Source: Sinonovacula constricta (lineage: Eukaryota; Mollusca; Bivalvia; Cardiida; Solecurtidae). Taken from it: 64,000 nt of DNA. This document shows positions 1-13,100 of this stretch, piece by piece; the first letter of the stretch is position 1, and every line of letters begins with the position of its first letter. Both the position numbers and the translations under genes were made by a program. Location: assembly GCA_007844125.1 (NCBI GenBank), contig CM017567.1:41631027-41695026 (forward strand). The letters are read 5' to 3'. The notes beneath the pieces were generated by a model. The model did not search any database. It saw only the letters and a list, made by a program, of their open reading frames with translations, and was not told the DNA's origin.

Positions 1-41
1 TAAGAAGGAAGTAGTTGGATAAGGACTGCTAACAGACTGCC

Positions 42-428
42 ATACGGACACAATCGGAACGCCTCGGACAATTCACGAACCATCTCTCGGGTGTACGCCG
101 AGAAGACGAAAAAAACTTTGTAAAAAAATGTCGGTGTTATATTGTCATCAAAACAACCAAGTTAAATGTTTTGTTATCTCTTCTGAAAATGCAGTAACAG
201 TAGTATATATAATGAGATGTGAACAGTTAAATTGATAAATGAAAGTTTATATGATGAAATAAACGTCCACACTATACATATCGCGTTTTAAAGAACTTTT
301 TGGTGTCGTGTTCTTCTTCCGGCGAACAAAACGATCGTGATTTCAGTAAGTATCATTGCACCAAATTCATCCGAGGGATGATTGTCCAGAAGACGGAATC
401 ACCTGAGGGGATCCGATTGATACGGACA
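42..428 (-). mobile_element. MITE-like non-autonomous DNA transposon, copy 1, with 9-bp target duplication
   Basis: The element spans 51-419. The left end is caatcggaacgcctcggac; the right end reads caatcggatcccctcaggtg on the other strand. It is flanked by perfect direct repeats atacggaca at 42-50 and 420-428. Internal sequence cggcgaacaaaacgatcgtgatttc ... gtatcattgcaccaaat matches copy 2 in reverse. No coding capacity. A 9-bp duplication is typical of Mutator-like elements; hAT (8 bp) is the alternative. Confidence 0.88.
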
Positions 429-1493
429 ATGCGCACACTGAATACATTATTACAGTAAACAACTTTATGATAGTTGATTTATTTAATCTGTAACATAAAG
501 GATCTGTTGGATCCTTGCTTTGTTTAGGTATTTGAATTACATATGTATTTTCCCTGAAATTGGAACTTCTCCCGAATCCAAACAAAAGTACATGAAATAA
601 TCTAAGCGACAGATGCTTTGAACATTGATAGGGAGGTCCAGAACCTGTATCATGGGATTTATTCAGTGCACCCTTTAGTTCACTGATAGAAAAATGTCGG
701 ATGTAATTTTCATATTGTTTGACTTAAAGCTGATTTTATTTGTCTGAACCCGATTCTTCACATTTTGAAATACTTTAGAGTAATTTTCTGAAGATGTTTT
801 GTGTGTGTATGCAAACCTCTTAGCAAGAGAATCTGTTTTGAGTGTGTTTTGTTTGTTATTATTATTACATTTTAAGTTATTCACTGTTGCTGACCAATTG
901 ACTAGTTGTATTTTGAAAACTTTAGAACATATGATAAATGATAGACTCGTTTGGTATCAAACAATTTATTTACAGACTTTGAAAGTGGACTCAGACATAA
1001 TCTGGTTAGGCTTCAAAGATTTATTTGAGATGCATTTAATAAGAAAGAACAACCTGTAGCGGTGTTCAATGCTATTTATAAAAAAATACACGTAATTTAA
1101 CATACAGCCGGTACCAATATCACTGTAGAGCAAACAGACGAGAAGACGTGGCTCTTATCCGCTGTCGAATTGGACAAACTAGGCTAACTTATTCATATCT
1201 TGTCACAAAAGAAGTTCAACCTAAAATTTATTCCTTGCCAGGAACCACTGACAGGAACCACTGACAGTGAACCATATTTTATTACATTTCATTTACACAA
1301 ACCTTATTCGGTTAAAGTGCTTCAATTTCAATAGCATTAACAAACTTTTTAAAACAGTATAAATTTGATTATTAAGTCACTGACTATTACGTGACTGTTG
1401 TCAACTAGGTCATCAAAGTAAAATATTAAAAAAAATCACAACATAAACGTTTCTAATAAACGTTTCTATTTTACGCGTATAAAACATTAAAGA

Positions 1494-1720
1494 AGGCGCC
1501 TGTGGCCGAATGGTTACTCATAACTCCTTAACTCCTCAGCTCGTAAATCTCGGTTGGGCGAGAAAACTTTCGTGTGTGTGTGTGTGTGGGGGGGGGGGGG
1601 GTCTTCAAGTTGACATACTCGCCGGGGATTCGGTCCAGCCATATTGTGTTGGCTCAGATCCAGCGAAAGATTTGCTGGACGTCGATGACCATCATTGTGT
1701 CGGTGCAGTGTGACACAAAC
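1494..1720 (+). mobile_element. SINE family A, degraded copy, with (TG)n-G12 microsatellite
   Basis: gcgcctgtggccgaatggtta (A box) then actcctcagctcgtaaatctcggttgggcgagaaaactttcgtg aligns, with a deletion over the B box, to the SINE on the minus strand at 41.7-41.95 kb. A tgtgtgtgtgtgtg run followed by 12 G lies at about 1572-1602. Confidence 0.55.
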
Positions 1721-2835
1721 AGAACATTGAGTTGGTTTGACTATATGCAATTACGAAAACAATTATTCCGGAGGATAACATGGTGATTGTGTTCGACCAA
1801 GCTGTTAAAACTCACGTTTCGGCCTACTTGGAAGTGCTGACAAAACCTCAGTCCGAATGAATATCAAAACGACAAAATTAAGAATAAGAATATATGAAAA
1901 GTCTTGCATTGAGCATTGGAGCATATACAAAACTCTGAAAAGGCACAGGACAAAGGTATTGCACATGCAATCCAAGTGAAAAGCGAAAACAAATTTGTGA
2001 TTAGTCATTTAACGAAAAGAACAAACCTGACAGTTACCGCCTTGGAACGGTCAGTCGGCAATATGGGCCGACTGGGGTGCTTAATCCGGTTTTACAGAGC
2101 TCTAATCTCGCACTTCCTGATGGGTTTTTGAAATGCAAGCAATGAAAAAGAAAAAACGATCTATTTGAATACAAAATGTCTAAGCGCTGATGTTTTCTTT
2201 GTTAAGTTATGACTAAAGTAGTGGCGTCATTGAAACATAATGTGAAAGACCCATGCAAACCGTGGTGAACAGTATGCTCAATTCATATCCTTTGTCAATT
2301 GCTTCCTTTTAAGGCTCTGTTTTTCCCGCAAGTAGAAGTAGAGTAGAAGTAAATGTCACACTTAACAGGGTAGTTCGGTTTCTGATAATTGCAATGACTT
2401 TGAGGAACAATGTTTTCCTAACGATAAAAGATAAATGGTCTCCAGCTAGTCTTCTGCTTTGCAACAGATAGAGTAAGTTTGGGCTTGACTTTACGCGCCA
2501 GATTTAATTCAAATTTATATAACATCAAGATAATGTTTCAGATAAAGAACCAAGCCGCCCCTCGGCTGCTATACTTGCTACGGTAAAGGCAAGGAACTAG
2601 CATATCTCCTCCTTGGTTTCTTCCTTCCTGTCTCCTGCGTCTTTTAAAACTGCAAGCTATATTATTAACCCTAGCAAGCATCAGTTTGTTGTGTGAAATA
2701 AAACATCGCCATAGAGCGTCGTAGTCCTAATATTGTCTGCTACTCTTTTTAATGCAAGCTACACGGTTAAGGCGGCATACTCGTTTCTTTACTTTGAGAA
2801 AGACCTTTCCGAACAGTAGCTGTTTTTGGTATTAC

Positions 2836-2957
2836 CTGCAACATTGTTGTCCCCATAAATGTTATTCCATTACGAGGGGCACCGCTTTCCAGAGCGGCGC
2901 CACCAATAGCAGCAGACATGGTGATAACAGAACGAACGGAGACAGCGTCATCAGTTT
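2836..2957 (-). other. Exon-like open block on minus strand (doubtful)
   Basis: On the minus strand a fair acceptor (ttgacgttggtcacag) and a good donor (ttgcag|gtaata) enclose a 122-nt open segment (TDDAVSVRSVITMSAAIGGA...). It is less AT-rich than its surroundings. I recognise no family; it could be an exon of an antisense gene, an old retrocopy fragment or chance. Confidence 0.2.
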
Positions 2958-3372
2958 CTGTGACCAACGTCAAAATAAATTTGCGAAGGGACTGGGTACT
3001 TCATGTTTCTCTTAATTTGCATGTAGTGGGTCGTTAACTCCGCATGTAAAGTTTAATGACTTTAGTGCCTTTTTTCAATTATGAGTTAATATCGCATATG
3101 TGAACGTACATTTCTGACAAGTAATATTTAAGGATGGGTTTTGTACAAAACATAATCTGCTTTTCAGTTGTTGCTGATAACAATTAGCTTAGCAAGTGTC
3201 GGCAAAATGTGTTTTGTGGGTTATTGTCAAACATGCGTTTAAATCAGTTACAACAATGGTTCTTATTTTGACCATGGTAAGTTTTGCTGTACACTAAACA
3301 GTCGGTTATGTCAGACAACGCAATAAACTTTCACTGTCTTTTTCCACACTACTTTGCAAAAACCAATTTCAG

Positions 3373-6300
3373 AGGAGCCAAGCACAACTACGGCATCAAC
3401 CACTACCACGTCACCTACTACAACTACGACAAAAACCACTACCACGTCACCTACTACAACGTCGCCAACAACTACAACATCACCAACAACGACCACATCG
3501 CCAACAACGACAACATCACCAACAACGACGACGTCGCCTACCACTACAACATCACCAACAACGACCACATCGCCAACAACGACAACATCACCAACAACGA
3601 CGACGTCGCCAACAACTACAACACCAACAACGACGACGTCGCCTACAACGACGACGTCACCATCAACGACAACATCACCAACAACGACAACATCCCCAAC
3701 AACGACAACATCGTCAACAACTACAACATCGCCAACAACTACAACGTCACCAACAACGACGACGTCGTCTACAACGACGACGACCCCTACAACGACAACG
3801 TCACCAACAACGACCACATCGCCAACAACGACGACATCAATAACAACGACGACGTCGCCAACAACTACAACGTCACCAACAACGACGACGTCTCCAACTA
3901 CGACAACGTCACCATCAACGACAACATCACCAACAACCACAACATCACCAACAACGACAACATCACCAACAACGACAACATCGTCAACAACTACAACATC
4001 GCCTACAACGACAACATCACCAACAACGACGACGTCGCCAACAACTACAACATCGCCTACAACGACAACGTCACCAACAACGACCACATCGCCAACAACG
4101 ACAACATCACCAACAACGACGACGTCGCCAACAAGTACAACATCAACAACAACGACGACGTCGCCAACAACTACAACGTCACCAACAACGACGACGTCGC
4201 CAACAACTACAACATCGCCTACAACGACAACGTCACCAACAACGACGACGTCACCAACAACGACGACGTCGCCAACAACTACAACATCGCCTACAACGAC
4301 AACGTCACCAACAACGACCACATCGCCAACAACGACGACGTCGCCAACAACTACAACATCGCCTACAACGACAACGTCACCAACAACGACGACGTCACCA
4401 ACAACGACGACGTCACCAACAACGACGACGTCGCCTACAACGACAACGTCACCAACAACGACCACATCGCCAACAACGACAACATCACCAACAACGACGA
4501 CGTCGCCAACAACTACAACATCGCCTACAACGTCAACGTCACCAACAACGACCACATCGCCAACAACGACAACATCAACAACAACGACGACGTCGCCAAC
4601 AACTACAACGTCACCAACAACGACGACGTCGCCAACAACTACAACATCGCCTACAACAACGACGTCGCCAACAACGACAACATCACCTACAACGACCACT
4701 TCGCCAACAACTACAACGTCACCAACAACGACGACGTCGCCAACAACTACAACATCACCAACAACGACGACGTCGCCAACAACTACAACATCAACAACAA
4801 CGACGACGTCGCCAACAACTACAACGTCACCAACAACGACGACGTCGCCAACAACTACAACATCGCCTACAACGACAACGTCACCAACAACGACGACGTC
4901 ACCAACAACGACGACGTCGCCAACAACTACAACATCGCCTACAACGACAACGTCACCAACAACGACCACATCGCCAACAACGACAACATCACCAACAACG
5001 ACGACGTCGCCAACAACTACAACATCGCCTACAACGACAACGTCACCAACAACGACGACGTCACCAACAACGACGACGTCGCCTACAACGACTACGTCAC
5101 CAACAACGACCACATCGCCAACAACGACAACATCACCAACAACGACGACGTCGCCAACAACTACAACATCGCCTACAACGACAACGTCACCAACAACGAC
5201 CACATCGCCAACAACGACAACATCAACAACAACGACGACATCGCCAACAACTACAACGTCACCAACAACGACGACGTCGCCAACAACGACCACATCGCCA
5301 ACAACTACAACATCGCCTACAACGACAACGTCACCAACAACGACGACGTCACCAACAACGACGACGTCACCAACAACGACGACGTCGCCTACAACGACAA
5401 CGTCACCAACAACGACCACATCGCCAACAACGACAACATCACCAACAACGACGACGTCGCCAACAACTACAACATCGCCTACAACGTCAACGTCACCAAC
5501 AACGACCACATCGCCAACAACGACAACATCAACAACAACGACGACGTCGCCAACAACTACAACGTCACCAACAACGACGACGTCGCCAACAACTACAACA
5601 TCGCCTACAACGACGACGTCGCCAACAACGACAACATCACTTACAACGACCACTTCGCCAACAACTACAACGTCACCAACAACGACGACGTCGCCAACAA
5701 CTACAACATCACCAACAACGACGACGTCGCCAACAACTACAACATTAACAACAACGACGACGTCGCCAACAACTACAACGTCACCAACAACGACGACGTC
5801 GCCAACAACTACAACATCGCCTACAACGACAACGTCACCAACAACGACGACGTCACCAACAACGACGACGTCGCCAACAACTACAACATCGCCTACAACG
5901 ACAACGTCACCAACAACGACCACATCGCCAACAACGACAACATCACCAACAACGACGACGTCGCCAACAACTACAACATCGCCTACAACGACAACGTCAC
6001 CAACAACGACGACGTCGCCTACAACGACTACGTCACCAACAACGACCACATCGCCAACAACGACAACATCACCAACAACGACGACGTCGCCAACAACTAC
6101 AACATCGCCTACAACGACAACGTCACCAACAACGACCACATCGCCAACAACGACAACATCAACAACAACGACGACATCGCCAACAACTACAACGTCACCA
6201 ACAACGACGACATCGCCAACAACTACAACATCGCCTACAACGACGACGTCGCCAACAACGACAACATCACCTACAACGACCACTTCGCCAACAACTACAA

Positions 6301-9300
6301 CGTCACCAACAACGACGACGTCGCCAACAACTACAACATCGCCTACAACGACGACGTCGCCTACAACGGCAACATCACCAACAACGACGACGTCGCCAAC
6401 AACTACAACATCGCCTACAACGACAACGTCACCAACAACGACCACATCGCCAACAACGACAACATCACCAACAACGACGATGTCGCCAACAACTACAACA
6501 TCGCCTACAACGACAACGTCACCAACAACGACCACATCGCCAACAACGACAACATCAACAACAACGACCACATCGCCAACAACGACAACATCAACAACAA
6601 CGACGACATCGCCAACAACTACAACGTCACCAACAACGACGACGTCGCCAACAACTACAACATCGCCTACAACGACGACGTCGCCAACAACGACAACATC
6701 ACCTACAACGACCACTTCGCCAACAACTACAACGTCACCAACAACGACGACGTCGCCAACAACTACAACATCGCCTACAACGACGACGTCGCCTACAACG
6801 ACAACATCACCAACAACGACGACGTCGCCAACAACTACAACATCGCCTACAACGACAACGTCACCAACAACGACCACATCGCCAACAACGACAACATCAC
6901 CAACAACGACGATGTCGCCAACAACTACAACATCGCCTACAACGACAACGTCACCAACAACGACCACATCGCCAACAACGACAACATCAACAACAACGAC
7001 GACGTCGCCAACAACGACAACATCAGCAACAACGACGACGTCGCCAACAACTACAACATCACCAACATCGACCACATCGACAACATCAACAACAATGACC
7101 ACGTCGCCAACAACTACAACGTCACCAACAACGACGACGTCGTCTACAACGACAACATCACCAACAACGACCACGTCGCCAACAACGACATCATCACCAA
7201 CAACGACGACGTCGCCTACAACGACGACGTCACCAACAACGACAACATCACCAACAACGACCACGTCAACAACAACTACAACTTCGCCTACAACGACCAC
7301 ATCGCCAACAACAACATCACCAACGACGACGTCGCCTACAACGACAACATCACCAACAACGACCACATCACCAACGACGACCACGTCACCAACAACTACA
7401 ACATCGCCTACAACTACAACATCACATACAACTACCACGTCGCCCACAACAACGTCACCTACAACGACCACGTCGCCAACAACTACAACTTCACCTACAA
7501 CGACCACGTCGCCAACAACTACAACATCACCAACAACTACCACGTCGCCAACAACTACAACATCACCAACAACTACAACATCGCCTACAACTACAACATC
7601 ACATACAACTACCACGTCGCCAACAACTACAACTACACCTACAACGACGACGTCGCCAACAACTACAACATCACCTACAACTACCACGTCGCCAACAACC
7701 ACAACATCACCTACAACGACCACGTCGCCAACAACCACAACATCACCTACAACTACCACGTCGCCAACAACTACAACTTCACATACAACAACTTCACCTA
7801 CAACTACCACGTCGCCAACAACCACAACATCACCTACAACGACCACGTCGCCAACAACTACAACATCACCTACAACTACCACGTCGCCAACAACTACAAC
7901 TTCACCTACAACGACAACGTCGCCAACAACCACAACATCACCGACAACGACCACGTCGCCAACAACTACATCACCAACAACTACTACGTCGCCAACAACT
8001 ACAACTTCACCGACAACGACCACGTCGCCAACTACCACAACATCACCTACAACGACTACGTCGCCAACAACTACAACATTAACAACTACAACTTCACCTA
8101 CAACTACCACGTCGCCAACAACCACAACATCACCAACAACGACCACGTCACCAACAACTACAACATCACCTACAACGTCTACGTCACATACAACTTCAAC
8201 ATCACATACAACGACCACTTCGCCAACAACAACTTCAGCAACAACAACCACGTCACCAACAACGACCACGTCGCCAACAACTACAACATCACCAACAACG
8301 ACCACGTCACCAACAACGACCACATCACCTACAACTACAACATCACCAACAACTACAACTTCACCAACAACGACATCACCAACAACGACAACATCACCAA
8401 CAACCACATCTTCACCAACAACGACAACTTCACCAACAACGACCACGTCGCCAACAACGACTACGTCGCCAACAACGACCACGTCACCAACTACTACAAC
8501 ATCACCAACTACAACAACTTCACCATCAACGACAACGTCTCCAACAACATCAACATCGCCTACAACGACCACATCACCTACAACTACAACATCACCAACA
8601 ACTTTAACTTCACCTACAACGACAACATCACCAACAACGACCACTTCACCAACAACCACAACATCAACAACTACAACTTCACCAACAACGACTACGTCAC
8701 CAACAACTACAACATCGCCTACAACTACAACATCACCAACAACTACAACATCACCAACAACTACAACATCACCTAAAACGACAACATCACCAACAACGAC
8801 CACATCACCAACAACCACAACATCAACAACTACAACTTCACCAACAACGACCACGTCATCAACAACATCGCCTACAACGACAACGTCACCAACAACGACT
8901 ACGTCACCAACAACTACAACATCTCCAACAACGACCACGTCGCCAACAACGACAACATCTCCGACAACGACCACATCGCCTACAACTTCAACGTCACCAA
9001 CAACGACGACGTCGCCTTCAACGACCACGTCAACAACAACGACAACATCACCGACAACGACTACGTCGCCAACAACTACAACGTCGCCTACAACCACAAC
9101 ATCGCCAACAACGACCACGTCGCCAACAACGACAACATCACCGACCACGACAACGTCGCCAACAACGACAACATCACCGACCACGACCACGTCGCCAACC
9201 ACGACAACATCACCGACAACGACCACGTCGCCAACAACTACAACATCGCCTACAACGACAACATCACCAACAACGACCACGTCAACAACAACGACAACAT

Positions 9301-10060
9301 CACCGACAACGACTACGTCGCCAACAACTACAACGTCGCCTACGACCACAACATCGCCAACAACGACCACGTCGCCAACAACGACAACATCACCGACCAC
9401 GACAACGTCGCCAACAACGACAACATCACTGACAACGACAACATCGCCAACAACGACCACGTCGCAAACAACGACAACATCACCTACAACGACAACATCG
9501 CCAACAACGACCACGTCGCCAACAACTACAACATCGCCTTCAACGACAACATCGCCAACAACGACCACGTCGCCAACAACGACAACATCACCGACCACGA
9601 CCACGTCGCCAACAACTACAACATCGCCTACGACGACAACATCGCCAACAACGACCACGTCGCCAACAACGACAACATCACCGACCACGACCACGTCGCC
9701 CACAACTACAACATCGCCTACAACGACATCATCGCCAACAACGACCACGTCGCCAACAACTACAACTTCACCAACAACGACTACGTCACCAACAACTACA
9801 ACATCACCAACAACGACCACGTCGCCCACAACTACAACATCGCCTACAACGTCAACATCGCCAACAACGACCACGTCGCCAACAACGACAACATCACCCA
9901 CCACGACCACGTCGCCAACCACGACAACATCACCGACAACGACCACGTCGCCAACAACTACAACATCGCCTACAACGACATCATCGCCAACAACGACCAC
10001 GTCGCCAACAACGACAACATCACCGACAACGACAACATCATCTACAACGTCCACGTCGTC
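3373..10060 (+). repeat. 18-bp coding minisatellite (TTTTSP), with a 954-bp higher-order period
   Basis: The 18-bp unit is of the type ACAACGACCACGTCGCCA, with synonymous variation at third positions. Marker variants recur 954 bp apart (53 units): the unit with cgtcaacgtc at 4531 and 5485, and the cacttcgcca variant at 4697 and 5651. This indicates block duplication in addition to single-unit turnover. Confidence 0.9.
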
Positions 10061-10107
10061 AACAACATCACATACAACAACAAGCACAACATATTCGACT
10101 ACATCAG
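3373..10107 (+). CDS. Exon 1 in window: giant PTS exon (about 2,245 aa)
   Basis: The acceptor is aaccaatttcag before 3373 and the donor is tcag|gtattt at 10107/10108; both sides are phase 1. The translation is almost wholly a hexapeptide Thr4-Ser-Pro encoded by an 18-bp unit (about 370 copies), with occasional SS, H, A, L, M, Q or I substitutions and no cysteine. It starts with EEPSTTT and fades into Ser/Thr/His/Tyr-containing sequence before the donor. Two other plus frames and a minus frame are also open for long stretches, but only this frame matches the phase-1 splice sites and the PTS composition of the later exons. Expected to be heavily O-glycosylated. Copy number may be misassembled because repeats are near-identical. 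Confidence 0.88.
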
Positions 10108-13100
10108 GTATTTTAGCGAAAATATCACTTCTAATGTTCGGGAGGAAATGGTATGGTACTCGAAACTGTTTTGTTTACGATGGTCTAATTATACTATACA
10201 GTATAATGTATCAGTTCTAAATTGTAACATGTTGCCCCACGATTCGCTCATATTCAATACAAAGTTTTCCTGTGATGATAGAAAACTATTTCGGAATGAT
10301 AGATGAACATATATACGGTCTTGTGTATAGCTAAGACGACTTATTTCAAAACTTCAGAAAGTCTAAGTCCTGAAGTATGCACTGTCTTGTTACATCTTTT
10401 ATTCTGCTTTAAACGTAAATGCCTTACTTCAGTATGTTTAGATTTTAATAGAATCCCATGCCAAATCTGATTTTTATTTGGCGGAATTTTTCTACCGAAT
10501 TATTATTATGACAATTTAGTTCTTGAAATCCAGCAAAATTGTATCCATATTTTACATGTGTCAAACTCTGGTCAAACTGGTGTTAATGAATCTAACATGC
10601 TTAAAGTGTTACAGCAACCTTTGGCAAGATCTTTCCTATTATACGTTGTTTGCTGTTGCTATTTAATTAGATACCACTTTCTCACAGAACAATTACTGCT
10701 GAGTTGTTGTTTTTTGTCAATGAGAGTATACAGTATTTCGATGAAACGTATAACGACGTTCTGATGAATCTAGAGTGAAGAATAAGGATCTTAAACCATT
10801 TAAAATTGTCATTGTTTATCTAGTGAGATTAACAAATCTTCAGATATTTTCTAATTTGGAGTAATCATTAGTAATTTTCCACAAGTATGTAACGAAAACT
10901 GATAACGCCTCTGCACCAGATTTTTCTACGATTGTTCATAATTGTGTACCCGAAATATTAATCTGCATAAATTAGTATTCAAATTAATTTTTATACTAGA
11001 ACTTCTGTATTGTTTTCGACATCAGGCGTGATTATGGTTGTTTGTAAAATCTTTGTCACATGGACTGGTTTGTCTATGGCTTGTACTGTTCCTGTCCTGG
11101 TTATTTATGTAACAATCCATTCTTTCTTTTTTTCAGAAACAACGCCAACCACAACAAGCTCGCCATCAACGACTACAAGTACCACAACTCGTATGTAGAT
11201 TTTAGATAAAAAAATCTTAACATTATGAAAAGTAAAATGCCGTCGATAAAACGAATAATTTTTTTTTTTTGAAACGCCATGGATAAATAAAAAAAACGTC
11301 TCGTGTATTTTACACGATATAATCACAAAATTACTTACGGTCAAAGCAGTTTATAAACTATCTTGATGGAAAGAAATTAAGCAGGGTATATTGCATTATA
11401 TCACATACCCTTAAAGCGTTTTGATTGGTCGAGCGCTAGTTATGTGTGAGTCAATATAAACTGATAATGACTCAAGAATTTCACGTGAGCACAGAGAACA
11501 TAATACTGACGGTCGTGTTCTTTTTACGCGCACTATTGTTACAACAACATGGCGTCTGGTAAAAGTAATCGACAGTTTGTCAGTGGGTCTGATGATGATT
11601 TGGTAACAATATGGGACAATGTAACATAGACAAGAACAAAACAATGTAACCTCGGTAGCAGTGAATGCTTTTTGTGATTTTCTGTCGAGGGAAAACGTGA
11701 GAACAGGATATGAATTCTGGCGATTTGGATCGACATCTGTGAAAGTTTTATGTTGAAATAAGAAGCGCTAATGGCTTGTTGTATAAATATAACAATGATA
11801 GCGTAATTAAATAGGGTGTGATATAACAAGTAAAGACTTTTGTGTCGGTAAATGCATAGTTTTGCGGACCTAACTGCGTCCTCAGTCAATATCACATTTC
11901 CTACGTCCTTAAAACTATAAATTAACTTCCAACACAACTCTATTTGTAGAACGTGTTATTAAAAATCGCCATAATTTATATATTAAAAAATGCAACATTT
12001 TAGAGACTGATGATTAAATAGAGAAAATGCTTGGAGGTAATAATATCAGTATTCTTTTCTCACACTTGTGCTTAAAACGTGTGTTTTGCAGGGTTTTTTT
12101 TTAAATGGTGATGGCAATGCCATTATAAGATACTTTTGCTATGATGAGATCATCTTAGGATATTTTGCTAGAAATGTTTAACCAGATGACGAATCTATAA
12201 TTCGATGTTTTGTTATCGTATGTTTACATAAAAGTGAATTGGCATGTTTGCTTCATTTCATTTTAACTTATTTAAACTACCGCTCTAAACGCATCTTGAT
12301 TCAAACAGTGTTGATAATTTGAAAAACGGATCGACATTCGAGCGAATTTTGATGTTGATAATTTGAAACACGGTTCGACATTCGAGCGTCTCTTGATTCA
12401 ACCAGTGTTATTCATTTGAAACACGGATCGACATTCGTGCGAATTTTGATGTTGATAATTTGGAACAAGGTTCGGCATTCGACCGTCTCTTGATTCAACT
12501 CATTGTCTCATATATAGGACACACGGAATCCCGATACTTGACGAACACGTCTATGCCTATTGTATTGGTTTTCCGTTGAATGTATACCAGTACATTTGGA
12601 GTGACAAAACATGCTTCGCGACATTCAGTTGTATTTAGATTATCTGCCCATAGTTCCCTGTATAGTCAGTCAGTCTTCAAAAATGAAATTTACAATTACG
12701 AGTCCTTTGGTCCACCAAGCTAACAAAGTCTACTGTATCAGACAAACTTTTACAGTACTGACAGATTTGCCTGCCAAGATCTGCTGGACTCGGTTCACAG
12801 TCTGCTCGCTTTTCGTGAAGACTTTATTATGATTATGCTTTTTTTTTGTTCTTTAAAGTGTTTACAACTGAGAACTTTGATAATAAGAATATAGGACAAA
12901 GTCCTATGAGCATTGCAACATATACCAAACTCCGAAAAGGCACAGATTTGGCCTTATTAATATCCAAGGTTTTTATCATTCTGCAACGTATATCAGACAA
13001 TGTATCCCAAATAAGTTATTTATTTCCATGTTCACATTAATTTCCGTTGTTTAAAAAATAAACACGATCTGTCATGCTGACCCTCTTTCTGCGAGAAAAT

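Larger units (their letters stand above)
429..3372. other. AT-rich non-coding stretch upstream of the first traced exon
   Basis: Probably intron of the mucin gene, because the next exon opens in phase 1 with a good acceptor. It contains the SINE remnant at about 1494-1720 and a doubtful minus-strand exon-like block at 2836-2957. No exon with the expected phase or composition could be supported on plus. Confidence 0.5.

Noticed and set aside
3284..8776. Plus-strand 1,830-aa Asn/Asp/Tyr-rich open frame
   Set aside because: Out of phase with both splice junctions; arises because the 18-bp unit lacks stops in this frame.
3311..10087. Minus-strand 2,258-aa open frame of VVVVGD repeats
   Set aside because: It is the antisense of the 18-bp PTS array; no splice or start context, and the plus frame agrees with phase-1 splice sites on both sides.
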